Positions 7,815 to 16,743 of a stretch of DNA of 64,000 nucleotides are shown piece by piece. Source of the DNA: Streptomyces sp. S465 (GTDB lineage Bacteria > Actinomycetota > Actinomycetes > Streptomycetales > Streptomycetaceae); assembly GCF_026898115.1 (NCBI RefSeq), contig NZ_CP114036.1:6194001-6258000 (forward strand), in the 5' to 3' direction. The number at the start of each line of letters is the position of its first letter. Positions within the stretch are counted from its first letter, which is position 1. Under the pieces are notes generated by a model. That model saw only the letters and a list, made by a program, of their open reading frames with translations. It did not search any database and was not told the origin of the DNA. Position numbers and translations under genes: made by a program.

Positions 7815-9295
7815 TTCTCGCCGTCGCCCCGGTCGTCGTCCTTACGGTCCTCACGGTTCTCGCGGCTCTCACGGTCCTCGCGCTCCTTGCGGAGGCCGGG
7901 ACGGTCGGGGCCGTCCTTGTGGGCCCCGCCGCCCGCCGCCTCGCCGAGCATCTTGTCCAGCTCGGAGAAGTCCAGCTGCTCACGGTGGACGAAGCCGTCC
8001 GGGTCGTCGAGGTCCTGCGCCGTCGGCAGCATGTCCGGGTGCGCCCACAGCCCGTCGCGCCCCTCCAGGCCGCGCGCGTCGGTCAGGGAGGCCCACAGCC
8101 GGGAGGCGTCCCGCAGCCGGCGCGGCCGCAGCTCCAGGCCGATCAGCGTGGCGAAGGTCTGCTCGGCGGGGCCGCCGCTCGCCCGGCGCCGCCGCAGCGT
8201 CTCGCGCAGGGCGTCGGCGGACGGCAGATGCGGCTTGGCGGCGGCGTGCACCACCGCGTCCACCCAGCCCTCCACGAGGGCCAGAGCGGTCTCCAGACGG
8301 GCCAGCGCGGACTTCTGCTCGGGAGTGTCCTCGGGCTGGAACATGCCCTGTTGCAGCGCCTCCTGGAGCTGCTCGGGGTGGGTCGGATCCAGCTGGCCGA
8401 CCGCGTCCTCGAGCTTGGCGGTGTCGACCTTGATGCCGCGGGCGTACCCCTCGACCGCGCCGAAGAGGTGCGAGCGCAGCCACGGCACATGGGCGAACAG
8501 CCGCTGATGGGCCGCCTCGCGCAGCGCCAGGTACAGCCGGACCTCCTCCTTGGGCACGCCGAGACCGGAGCCGAGCACCGCGATGTTGACCGGCAGCAGC
8601 GCCGCCTTGCCCGCCGGGCCCAGCGGCAGCCCGATGTCGGTCGAGCCGACCACCTCGCCGGCCAGCACGCCCAGGGCCTGCCCGATCTGGGTGCCGAACA
8701 TGGCGCCGCCCATGGAGCGCATCATCCCGAGCAGCGGGCCGGCCATGGCCTGCATCTCCTCGGGGAGCACATCGCCCATGGCGGCACCGACCCGCTCGGC
8801 GACCGGGTCCACCAGGTCCTTCCACACCGGCAGGGTCGCCTCGACCCATTCGGCGCGGCTCCAGGCCACCGCGCTCGCGGAGCCGGAGGGCAGCGAGGTG
8901 ACGCCGTCCAGCCACAGGTCCGCCAGGCGCACGGCCTCCTGGACCGCGTCCCGGTCGGTGGGGCCGACGCTCTCGTCCTTGCTGCCGTCGGCGGTGCCGC
9001 GTGCGACGGTCTGCCGGGCGATGTCCTTGGCCATGTCCCAGTTCACCGGGCCGCCCTCGTAGGAGAGCATCTGCCCCAGCTGCTGGAAGGCGGCGCCCAG
9101 GTCGCCCGGGTTCAGCGAACCGAACATCGCGGCGAACGGATTCTCCGCACCGCCGCCCGCGCCACCGGTGCCGCCGCCGAACCCGAAGGGATTCGGGGGG
9201 CCCTGCTCGCCGCCCTGGCCGCCCTTCTTCTTGCCGTCGTCGCCGTCCTCCGGCTCCTCCGGCGGGAGGCCGAATCCGAATGGGGTGTCACTCAC
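7811..9295 (-). CDS. Zinc-dependent metalloprotease-like protein (Zincin_2/DUF2342 type)
   Basis: 494 residues from the GTG at 9295, chosen because the next codons read SDTPFGFGLPPEE, the usual N-terminus of this actinobacterial family; an upstream in-frame start at 9370 would add an unlikely leader. The first 80 residues are Gly/Pro-rich. The body is helical, with EVRLYLALREAAHQR in the place where zincins carry HExxH. The expected first His is Arg (REAAH), so protease activity is uncertain. The C-terminal 40 residues are highly charged. It overlaps the Nudix gene downstream by four bases. Confidence 0.75.
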   Translation of the reverse strand: MSDTPFGFGLPPEEPEDGDDGKKKGGQGGEQGPPNPFGFGGGTGGAGGGAENPFAAMFGSLNPGDLGAAFQQLGQMLSYEGGPVNWDMAKDIARQTVARGTADGSKDESVGPTDRDAVQEAVRLADLWLDGVTSLPSGSASAVAWSRAEWVEATLPVWKDLVDPVAERVGAAMGDVLPEEMQAMAGPLLGMMRSMGGAMFGTQIGQALGVLAGEVVGSTDIGLPLGPAGKAALLPVNIAVLGSGLGVPKEEVRLYLALREAAHQRLFAHVPWLRSHLFGAVEGYARGIKVDTAKLEDAVGQLDPTHPEQLQEALQQGMFQPEDTPEQKSALARLETALALVEGWVDAVVHAAAKPHLPSADALRETLRRRRASGGPAEQTFATLIGLELRPRRLRDASRLWASLTDARGLEGRDGLWAHPDMLPTAQDLDDPDGFVHREQLDFSELDKMLGEAAGGGAHKDGPDRPGLRKEREDRESRENREDRKDDDRGDGEK

Positions 9296-9486
9296 GGGTT
9301 TCCTCGGCTCGTTGGGCCACCGGCCCTGGGCCGGTGGCGGATGCCCGACATCACCACCCAGCCTAGACACCTCGCCGGTTTCCGGGCTCGGTGCTTCGCT
9401 GATCGCCGCCCTGCGGCAGGATGGACGTCACCTGGTACGTATGCGTGCATGCGCTGCGTACTGAAGACAACCGCTGGAGACGCCCG

Positions 9487-10596
9487 GTGAGTTCCCCAGA
9501 CCGAGAAGTTCGCGTTGCGCGAAACGATACGGCCCCTGCCGCACGACGCCCCGTCGTGGCGGTGACCGGTGCCGCCTCGGGCCCAGGTGCCCTGCTCACG
9601 CAGCGGCTCGCGGAGTCCGAAGAGGTCAAGCAGGTCCTGGCCATCGATGAACGCCGCGGTGAGGTGACCGAGGCGCAGTGGCATGTGCTGGACGTCCGCG
9701 ATCCGGCCATCGCCGAGAAGCTGCGCGGCGCGGATGTGGTGGTCCACCTCGCCGTCGACCTGGACCTGGGCACCGACCCCGCCGCCCGCACCGCCTACAA
9801 CGTGCGCGGCACCCAGACCGTCCTGACGGCCGCCGCGGCGGCCGGGGTGCGCCGGGTGGTGCTGTGCACCTCCGCGATGGTCTACGGGGCGCTGCCCGAC
9901 AACGACGTGCCGCTCGCCGAGGACGCGGAGCTGAGGGCGACCGCCGAGGCCACCGGCGTCGGCGATCTGCTGGAGATCGAGCGGCTGGGGGAGCGTGCGC
10001 CCCGGGCGCATCCGGGGCTGAACGTGACCGTGGTGCGCCCGGCGGTCCTGGTCGGCGGCACGGACACCGCGCTCACCCGCTATTTCGAGTCACCGCGGCT
10101 GCTGGTGGTCGCCGGGTCCCGTCCCACCTGGCAGTTCTGTCATGTGGAGGACCTGGTCGGCGCCCTGGAGTACGCCGCCCTGGAGAAGGTCGAGGGTGAG
10201 CTCGCGGTCGGCTGCGAGGGCTGGCTGGAGCAGGAGGAGGTCGAGGAGCTGTCCGGCATCCGGCGCATGGAGCTGCCGTCGGCGGTCGCCCTGGGTGCCG
10301 CCTCCCGGCTGCACCGGCTCGGTCTGACGCCGTCCCCGGCCGGAGACCTCGCGTACACGATGCACCCCTGGGCGGTCAGCGGCAGCAGGCTGCACGCGGC
10401 GGGCTGGCGGCCGCGCTGGACCAACGAGGAGGTCCTGGCGGAGCTGCTGGAGGAGGTCGCAGGCCGCCATACGGTCGCCGGCCGGCGCCTGGGCCGTAAG
10501 GACGCCACGACGCTGGGCGCCGCGGGCGCGACGGTGGCCCTGGTGGGCACCGCGGCGATCGTGCGCCGCGCCCGTAAGGCGCGCCGCCGGGCCTGA
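9487..10596 (+). CDS. NAD-dependent epimerase/dehydratase family protein (extended SDR)
   Basis: 369 residues from the GTG at 9487, which has GGAGAC at good spacing. The Rossmann entry VVAVTGAASGPGALL lies near residues 22-36; its last glycine deviates from TGxxGxxG. Then follow DVRDP, the LAVD strand, and CTSAMVYGA, the SxxY region of extended SDRs. The C-terminus has one hydrophobic segment (TLGAAGATVALVGTAAIV) followed by a basic tail, so the protein may be anchored to the membrane. Substrate unknown. Confidence 0.8.
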   Translation: MSSPDREVRVARNDTAPAARRPVVAVTGAASGPGALLTQRLAESEEVKQVLAIDERRGEVTEAQWHVLDVRDPAIAEKLRGADVVVHLAVDLDLGTDPAARTAYNVRGTQTVLTAAAAAGVRRVVLCTSAMVYGALPDNDVPLAEDAELRATAEATGVGDLLEIERLGERAPRAHPGLNVTVVRPAVLVGGTDTALTRYFESPRLLVVAGSRPTWQFCHVEDLVGALEYAALEKVEGELAVGCEGWLEQEEVEELSGIRRMELPSAVALGAASRLHRLGLTPSPAGDLAYTMHPWAVSGSRLHAAGWRPRWTNEEVLAELLEEVAGRHTVAGRRLGRKDATTLGAAGATVALVGTAAIVRRARKARRRA

Positions 10597-10756
10597 CGCG
10601 GCCCGGCAGGAGGGTGCACCACCTGGCTCGGCGCGGGCTCGGCGAGGGTCTGGCGAGGGTTTGGCGAGGGCGCGGCCGGAAGATGTTTTCCGGGATTCGA
10701 CATCCGGTTGTTTCATTCATTCCACTCATTCCACGAGCGCGGGACGGTACGGCACG

Positions 10757-11224
10757 ATGGACGACATGGCACATGCGTACGATCACCCCGGAGAACTCGC
10801 GGCCGCCGACCCCATCCGGCTGCTGGCCGTCCGTGACACACCGCTGTCCGTGGACGAGGTGTTCGGGGCGGTGGGCGATGCGGCGGCGGGCGGCACGGCG
10901 CTGTTCGTGGGCACCGTGCGCAACCACGACGGCGGCGCGGAGGTCGGCGCCCTCGGCTACTCCGCGCATCCGACCGCCGAGGCCGAGCTGCGCCGGGTGG
11001 CCGAGAAGGTGGCGGCCGACTTCCCGGTGCGCGCGCTGGCCGCCGTGCACCGGGTGGGCGACCTGGTGATCGGCGATCTGGCCGTGGTGGTGGCCGTCTC
11101 CTGCCCGCACCGCGCGGAGGCGTTCGCCGCCTGCCGCCGGCTGATCGACGATCTCAAGCGCGAGGTCCCGATCTGGAAGCACCAGACGTTCGCCGATGGC
11201 ACCGAGGAATGGGTCGGGGCGTAG
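10757..11224 (+). CDS. moaE: Molybdopterin synthase catalytic subunit MoaE
   Basis: About 155 residues. MoaE transfers sulfur from thiocarboxylated MoaD to precursor Z in molybdenum cofactor synthesis. Diagnostic features are GTALFVGTVRNHDGG near the N-terminus, HRVGDLVIGDLAVVVAVS in the middle, and the C-terminal active-site motif REVPIWKHQ with the conserved lysine. I chose the ATG at 10757; the start three codons later is also plausible and no strong ribosome site separates them. No other moco gene is adjacent. Confidence 0.9.
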   Translation: MDDMAHAYDHPGELAAADPIRLLAVRDTPLSVDEVFGAVGDAAAGGTALFVGTVRNHDGGAEVGALGYSAHPTAEAELRRVAEKVAADFPVRALAAVHRVGDLVIGDLAVVVAVSCPHRAEAFAACRRLIDDLKREVPIWKHQTFADGTEEWVGA

Positions 11225-11372
11225 TGGGCATACGGCCGCTAGGCACGGAAGGGTGTACTCCACTTGCGTAACCCGCACCCTGCCGTGAGCGTTGACGGTG
11301 CAGAGGATTAATCTGCTCATCTGTCAGTCGCGGTCCTCGCGTCGCGATGTTCCAAGGGGTCGGGAGGCTGCT

Positions 11373-11555
11373 GTGGGTGCGCTTCTCTGGTTGCTGATTC
11401 CGCTGTCCGCAGCGATAGCCGCGGCCATATACGCCGGCATAGCCGCCCGAGCCGGCACCCGGAAGACCGGGGGGGATGTAGCTGAACTGGCCGGATACGC
11501 CCGCTTCCGCGAGGCGATGGAGCGCCGGCCCCACGATTCGGACGCCGCGGTCTGA
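11373..11555 (+). CDS. Small single-pass membrane protein
   Basis: 60 residues from a GTG preceded by GGGAGG. Residues 1-22 (VGALLWLLIPLSAAIAAAIYAG) form one hydrophobic helix; the rest is a polar, charged tail ending REAMERRPHDSDAAV. It lies just upstream of the ylbL-type gene, in the same direction, with an 80-base gap. No function can be assigned; it may be an accessory of the downstream membrane protease. Confidence 0.65.
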   Translation: MGALLWLLIPLSAAIAAAIYAGIAARAGTRKTGGDVAELAGYARFREAMERRPHDSDAAV

Positions 11556-11635
11556 CATCGCGCCCCCGTTCGCGCCGCCCCTCGTACGGACGGCCCCGAC
11601 GGTGGACTGACGGACGCGTCCCGTACTGTCGTTCC

Positions 11636-12730
11636 ATGCCACGCCGCACCGCGACGATGCTCGCCTCCCTTCTGATGCTGATCGCGCTGCTCTGCGCCGG
11701 AGTGCTGATCCCGGTGCCGTATGCGGAGATGTCGCCCGGGCCGACGTACAACACCCTGGGTGAGCACAACGGGGAGTGCGTGCTCCAGATCTCCGGCCAC
11801 AAGGGCTGTGAGACCACCGGTGGCCATCTGAACATGACCACGGTCCGCGTCACCGGCTCCGAGTACCGGATGAACCTCGTGGAGGCCGTCTACGGCTGGC
11901 TGGCGCACGATGACGTGGTCGTGCCGCACAGCACCCTCTACCCGGACGACAAGACCCCGGACGAGGTCGACCAGCAGAACGCCGAGGAGTTCACCCAGTC
12001 CCAGGAGTCGGCCAAGGTCGCGGCGCTGCGGGCGCTGAAGAAGCCGGTCACCGCGCATGTGATCGTCGGCGCCGTGCAGAAGGGCGCGCCGGCCCAGGGC
12101 AAGCTGCACGCGGGCGATGTGATCAAGTCGGTGGACGGCACGGCGGTCGGCGAGCCCGATGACGTCGCCAAGCTGGTCACCAAGCACAAGCCGGGCCAGA
12201 AGGTGGTCTTCTCGGTCGTCCCGGCCAAGGACGCGGCCGCGGCGGAGAAGCGCGGTAAGGAGCCCACCGGCGAGGAGCGCGTCACCATCACCACCACGAA
12301 GGCGGACGAGGGCGCCTCCCGCGCCATCGTGGGCATCCAGGCCGGGGTCGACTACACCTTCCCGTTCCGGATCGACATCAAGCTGGCGGATGTGGGCGGC
12401 CCCAGCGCGGGTCTGATGTTCGCCCTGGGGATCGTGGACCGGCTGTCGTCCGGGGATCTCACCGGCGGGAAGTTCATCGCGGGCACCGGCACCATCGACG
12501 ACAAGGGCACGGTCGGCCCGATCGGCGGGATCGAGATGAAGACGATCGGCGCGCGCGACGCGGGCGCCCGCTTCTTCCTCACGCCGAAGGAGAACTGCGC
12601 GGCCGCCGCCAAGGACGTGCCCAGTGGGCTGCGGCTGGTGAAGGTGCACACGATCGACGACGCCCTCAAGGCGCTCGAGAAGATCCGTAAGGGGGACACC
12701 GCCGGTCTGCCGAAGTGCACGACGGACTGA
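11636..12730 (+). CDS. YlbL-type PDZ/Lon-like membrane serine protease
   Basis: 364 residues. A single N-terminal membrane segment (residues about 7-27) is followed by the conserved PGPTYNTLG. A PDZ domain lies around 130-200 (AQGKLHAGDVIKSVDGTAV). The C-terminal S16 (Lon-type) domain carries the catalytic Ser257 in GGPSAGL and Lys302 in EMKTIGA, the Ser-Lys dyad of this family. The active site would face outside the cell. Bacillus YlbL acts in cell-division control after DNA damage; the role in Streptomyces is not known to me. ATG start; no close partner downstream. Confidence 0.9.
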   Translation: MPRRTATMLASLLMLIALLCAGVLIPVPYAEMSPGPTYNTLGEHNGECVLQISGHKGCETTGGHLNMTTVRVTGSEYRMNLVEAVYGWLAHDDVVVPHSTLYPDDKTPDEVDQQNAEEFTQSQESAKVAALRALKKPVTAHVIVGAVQKGAPAQGKLHAGDVIKSVDGTAVGEPDDVAKLVTKHKPGQKVVFSVVPAKDAAAAEKRGKEPTGEERVTITTTKADEGASRAIVGIQAGVDYTFPFRIDIKLADVGGPSAGLMFALGIVDRLSSGDLTGGKFIAGTGTIDDKGTVGPIGGIEMKTIGARDAGARFFLTPKENCAAAAKDVPSGLRLVKVHTIDDALKALEKIRKGDTAGLPKCTTD

Positions 12731-12763
12731 GCGGCGCCCCCGTCGAGGGGTCGGTCGGGGGAG

Positions 12764-13327
12764 TCAGTCGGTGGCGAAGGTGGCGGCGAGCGCGTCCGCC
12801 AGGCCCGGCACCAGACCGGCTCCGGTGAGCACCTCGGTCGGGGAGTCCTTCTCCCGCAGCCGCAGGGCCGACTCACGGGTGCCGTCCCGCAGCACGGCGA
12901 CGGTCATCCGGACCTCCTGGCGGTCCGGATGGTCGGCGACCCACGTGGCCAGCTCGGTCTCGTCCAGGTTCTCGGGCACGGAGCTCTCGGCGGACGGGGG
13001 CAGCATCTGCCGCTCCACGGTCAGCGCGCAGCCGGTCACGGCGTCCGGCCAGGCGATAGTGGCGAGGAACTCGTCGAGCGGGGCGCCGGAGGGCAGCTCG
13101 TCCTGCTCGATGGGGGTCAGGGGGGCGGTCTCCGCACCGTCCTCGTCAAGGCCGAGCTGAGCGGCGAGGCCGGGCTCCTCGGTGCGCAGCCGGGCGGTGT
13201 CGACGAGTGCGAAGAGCCGGGCGGGCTGGTCCCAGCCGATCCCCGAGGCGTATTCGTCGATCTCGAGGACGGCTCGGGTCAGTGGATTCGAGGCCAGCGG
13301 GCCGGAGCCGGGGGTTGCGTTGGACAT
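12764..13327 (-). CDS. PPA1309 family protein
   Basis: 187 residues, acidic, soluble. It matches the actinobacterial PPA1309 family by its N-terminal NPLTRAVLEIDEYASGIGWDQ, the central AWPDAVTGCALTVER and the VADHPDRQEVRMTVAVLRDG segment. It is regularly found next to UPF0182 genes, as here, where it diverges from one with a 113-base spacer. No catalytic motif is visible and no function is established. It converges on the ylbL-type gene with only 33 bases between stops. Confidence 0.85.
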   Translation of the reverse strand: MSNATPGSGPLASNPLTRAVLEIDEYASGIGWDQPARLFALVDTARLRTEEPGLAAQLGLDEDGAETAPLTPIEQDELPSGAPLDEFLATIAWPDAVTGCALTVERQMLPPSAESSVPENLDETELATWVADHPDRQEVRMTVAVLRDGTRESALRLREKDSPTEVLTGAGLVPGLADALAATFATD

Positions 13328-13440
13328 GGTTCATATCGTGCCCTGTTCGGACCCGGAAACGGGAACTGAGTAAAGCCTGAGTAAGTTGCATCAGGTGGGC
13401 CCTGGAGTTCAGGGTCCCTCAATCGACAGCGAACTTCGAG

Positions 13441-16419
13441 GTGCGCACCTTGGCTTTCCAGATGCCGGACCGCGGCGGAGGCCCGACGGGGCCGCGGATC
13501 AGAGTCGGTCGACCGTCCCGGCGTGCCCGGACCCTGCTCATGACCCTGGGTGTGCTGGCCGTGTTGGCCATGCTCTTTGTCATGTTTGCCGGGTTTTGGA
13601 CGGATTGGCTCTGGTATCGCTCACTTCATTACTCTTCCGTCTTCAGTACCACGCTGAAGACGAAGATCGGGCTGTTCTTCGTCTTCGGCGTGCTGATGGC
13701 CACGGCCGTCGGGATCAACATCTGGCTGGCGCACCGGCTGCGGCCGCCGCTCAGCGCGATGTCCATGGAGCAGCAGAGCCTGGACCGCTACCGGATGGGC
13801 ATCGCCCCGTTCAAGAAGTGGGTGCTGCTCGCGGTCACCGCCCTGGTCGGGCTGATCGCCGGCGCCTCGGCGGCCGGCCAGTGGCGCATCTGGCTGCTGT
13901 GGGTCAACGGAGTGCCGTTCGGCCAGAAGGACCCGCAGTTCCACAAGGACGTGGCCTTCTACGCCTTCGATCTGCCCTGGTACCGCTTCCTGCTGAGCTT
14001 CGGCTTCGCGGCCACGGTGGTCTCGCTCATCGCCGCGGCCCTGGTGCACTACCTCTACGGGGGCCTGCGGGTCACCAGCCCCGGTGCCCGTGCGACCGCC
14101 GCCGCCACCGGCCATCTGTCGGTGCTGCTGGGTGTCTTCGTCGCGCTCAAGGCGGTGGCGTACTGGCTGGACCGCTACGGCCTCGCGGTGAAGTCCAGTG
14201 ACTTCAAGGCGACGGGCAACTGGACGGGGCTGCGCTATGTGGACGCCAACGCCTATCTGCCCGCCAAGACGATCCTGTTCTGCATCGCGGCCATCTGCGC
14301 GGTGCTCTTCTTCGCGACGCTGTGGCGCCGCACCTGGCAGCTGCCGGTCATCGGCTTCGGCCTGATGGTGCTGTCGGCGATCCTGATCGGCGGGCTCTAC
14401 CCGGCGATCGTGCAGAAGTTCCAGGTCCAGCCGAACGAGCAGGCCAAGGAGGCGCCGTACATCAAGAAGAACATCGAGGCCACGCGGCAGGCGTACGGCA
14501 TCGATGACTCCAAGGTGGCGGACTACTCCGGCAAGAACGACAGCGAGGGCGGCGAGGCGCTCCGCAAGGCCGCCAATACGACGGCCAGTTACCGGCTGAT
14601 CGACCCCAGCGTCATCTCGCCGACCTTCCAGCAGCTCCAGCAGGAGCGCAAGTACTACCAGTTCCCCTCGACGCTCGATGTCGACCGCTACAAGGGCGCG
14701 GACGGCAAGGACCAGGACACCGTCGTCGGTGTGCGCGAGCTGAACCTCAACGGCATCCCCAAGCGGAACTGGATCAACGACCACTTCACCTACACCCACG
14801 GCTACGGCATCGTGGCGGCGAAGGGCACCACGACCGATCCCAACGCGGACCCGGCCGGCTCCCCGGACTTCACCGAGTCCGGGCTGCCCACCAAGGGCTC
14901 GAGCGGCGGCGGGGTCGGCACCTACACACAGCAGGTCTACTACGGCGAGAAGACCGATCAGTACTCGATAGTCGGCGGCCCCCAGAAGGAGCTCGACTAC
15001 GAGAAGAACGGCGAGAAGACCACCAGCTACAAGGGCAAGAGCGGGGTCAGCCTGTCCAACCCGATCAACCGCGCCGCCTACGCCGTGGCGTTCGGCGAGC
15101 CCCAGATCCTCTACTCGGGCGCGATCGGCGACGGTTCGCGGATCCTGTACAACCGCACACCCAAGGAGCGCGTGGAGAAGGTCGCCCCCTGGCTGACCAT
15201 CGACGGTGACGCCTATCCGGCGGTGGTGGGCGGCCGGATCCAGTGGATCGTCGACGCCTACACCACGTCCAACGGCTATCCCTACGCCTCGCGGACGACC
15301 CTGGGTGACAGCACGGCCGACTCGCTGAGCGACGGGGACCGGTCGGTGGTCGCGCAGCAGAACAAGGTCAACTACATCCGCAACTCGGTCAAGGCGACGG
15401 TGGACGCCTACGACGGCACCGTCAAGCTCTACGAGTGGGACACCAAGGACCCGGTCCTCAAGACCTGGGAGAAGGCGTTCCCGGGCACGGTCGAGCCCAA
15501 GGAGAAGATCAGCGGCGAGCTGATGGAGCATCTGCGGTACCCGCAGGACCTGTTCAAGGTCCAGCGCGAGCTGCTGACCCGCTACCACGTCACCGACCCC
15601 AAGCAGTTCTACAGCGGCAGTGACGCCTGGCAGGTGCCGGACGACCCGACGCAGAAGGACGGGGACGCGGTCCCGCCGTACTACCTCAGCATGAAGATGC
15701 CCGACCAGAAGGCGCAGACGTTCTCGCTGACGACGACCTTCACCCCCAACGGGCGTCCCAACCTGGGCGCGTTCATGTCGGTCGACGCCGATGCCAACAG
15801 CAAGGACTACGGCACGATAAGACTGCTGAAGGTCACCTCCAACGTGCCCGGTCCACAGCAGGTGCAGAGCGAGCTCAACGGTGATCCGGAGGTCGCCGAG
15901 TTCGTCCGGAACCTCAGGGGCACCGACTCCGACATCGAGTACGGCAATCTGCTCACCGTCCCGCTGGAGAAGGGCTTCCTCTACATCGAGCCGGTCTACG
16001 CCCGCGGTGGCAGCGCCAACTACCCGCTGCTGAAGAAGGTGGGCGTCTCCTACGGCAAGGAGACCGTCTTCAAGGACACCCTGGGCGAGGCCCTGGACGC
16101 CGTCTTCGGCGAGTCGTCCGAGGAGCAGCCACCGGGCGACGGCGGCCAGGAGGAACCGCCGTCGAGCACCAACCCGACGGTCAAGGAGGCTCTCAAGGAC
16201 GCCCAGGACGCCTATCAGGACGCCCAGGACGCGCTCCAGAAGCAGCCGCAGGACTGGGAGGCGTACGGCAAGGCCCAGGAGGAGCTGAGGAAGGCGCTGG
16301 ACCGCGCCGCCAAGGCGGAGCAGAAGGCGGCCGACACGCAGGGGCAGAAGCAGAACCAGCCACAGAGCCAGAGCGCCGGTGACGGCTCCGGCTCCGGCTC
16401 CGGCAGCAAGGGCAGCTGA
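13441..16419 (+). CDS. UPF0182 family large membrane protein
   Basis: 992 residues from a GTG start; a start at the ATG seven codons later is possible. The N-terminal 330 residues hold about seven membrane helices (for example TLGVLAVLAMLFVMFAGFW). A large extracytoplasmic domain of about 550 residues follows, rich in Tyr and Asp, with PINRAAYAVAFGEPQILYSG typical of the family. The C-terminal 80 residues are a Gln/Ala/Lys coiled-coil-like stretch ending in Gly/Ser. Widespread in actinobacteria; no function is established. The initiator tRNA gene follows after 69 bases. Confidence 0.9.
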   Translation: MRTLAFQMPDRGGGPTGPRIRVGRPSRRARTLLMTLGVLAVLAMLFVMFAGFWTDWLWYRSLHYSSVFSTTLKTKIGLFFVFGVLMATAVGINIWLAHRLRPPLSAMSMEQQSLDRYRMGIAPFKKWVLLAVTALVGLIAGASAAGQWRIWLLWVNGVPFGQKDPQFHKDVAFYAFDLPWYRFLLSFGFAATVVSLIAAALVHYLYGGLRVTSPGARATAAATGHLSVLLGVFVALKAVAYWLDRYGLAVKSSDFKATGNWTGLRYVDANAYLPAKTILFCIAAICAVLFFATLWRRTWQLPVIGFGLMVLSAILIGGLYPAIVQKFQVQPNEQAKEAPYIKKNIEATRQAYGIDDSKVADYSGKNDSEGGEALRKAANTTASYRLIDPSVISPTFQQLQQERKYYQFPSTLDVDRYKGADGKDQDTVVGVRELNLNGIPKRNWINDHFTYTHGYGIVAAKGTTTDPNADPAGSPDFTESGLPTKGSSGGGVGTYTQQVYYGEKTDQYSIVGGPQKELDYEKNGEKTTSYKGKSGVSLSNPINRAAYAVAFGEPQILYSGAIGDGSRILYNRTPKERVEKVAPWLTIDGDAYPAVVGGRIQWIVDAYTTSNGYPYASRTTLGDSTADSLSDGDRSVVAQQNKVNYIRNSVKATVDAYDGTVKLYEWDTKDPVLKTWEKAFPGTVEPKEKISGELMEHLRYPQDLFKVQRELLTRYHVTDPKQFYSGSDAWQVPDDPTQKDGDAVPPYYLSMKMPDQKAQTFSLTTTFTPNGRPNLGAFMSVDADANSKDYGTIRLLKVTSNVPGPQQVQSELNGDPEVAEFVRNLRGTDSDIEYGNLLTVPLEKGFLYIEPVYARGGSANYPLLKKVGVSYGKETVFKDTLGEALDAVFGESSEEQPPGDGGQEEPPSSTNPTVKEALKDAQDAYQDAQDALQKQPQDWEAYGKAQEELRKALDRAAKAEQKAADTQGQKQNQPQSQSAGDGSGSGSGSKGS

Positions 16420-16488
16420 CCCTTGCCGACCTGGGAGAACGGCCGGGCGGCCGGTCCCGCGCGTCGTGATACGGTGGTCGTAACACGA

Positions 16489-16562
16489 CGCGGGGTGGAG
16501 CAGCTCGGTAGCTCGCTGGGCTCATAACCCAGAGGTCGCAGGTTCAAATCCTGTCCCCGCTA
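16489..16562 (+). tRNA. Initiator tRNA-Met (CAT), copy 1
   Basis: A 74-base cloverleaf with anticodon CAT in the loop CTCATAA. Three consecutive G-C pairs in the anticodon stem (CTGGG/CCCAG) and an unpaired first position of the acceptor stem (C1 against U72) mark it as initiator tRNA rather than elongator. The D loop is AGCTCGGTAGCTC and the T arm is GCAGGTTCAAATCCTGT. The CCA end is not encoded. An identical copy lies at 18678-18751. A strong hairpin follows. Confidence 0.97.
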
Positions 16563-16568
16563 CTGACA

Positions 16569-16604
16569 GACAAGGCCCGGATCCGCAAGGATCCGGGCCT
16601 TGTC
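16569..16604 (+). terminator. Terminator of initiator tRNA copy 1
   Basis: Perfect 16-bp stem with a GCAA (GNRA) loop, seven bases after the tRNA. Arms begin GACAAGGCCCGGATCC. The second tRNA copy is followed by a closely related hairpin, so tRNA and terminator were duplicated together. Confidence 0.85.
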
Positions 16605-16628
16605 GTGTGTTGTATGAGCGTCCACTCG

Positions 16629-16655
16629 GGGAATGCGGATACAAGCGTTTGGGTT
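16629..16655 (+). promoter_or_regulatory. Candidate SigR-type promoter for the Sel1/TPR gene
   Basis: GGGAAT, an 18-base spacer and GTT match the SigR consensus GGGAAT-N18/19-GTT exactly, and in spacing match the sigR promoter at 28681 in this window. It points at the Sel1/TPR gene, leaving a leader of about 80 bases. Assignment is by motif only. Confidence 0.55.
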
Positions 16656-16743
16656 GTCTCTCTGTGGGCATGTCGACAAAACGCTGAAGTGACCTCCTCG
16701 GCTGCGGTATACCAGGTGTACGCCGGATGCGGGTGATGCCACG

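Noticed and set aside
13621..15588. 655-codon minus-strand frame opposite the UPF0182 gene
   Set aside because: His/Arg/Val-rich shadow with no motif; the plus-strand protein is a recognised family.
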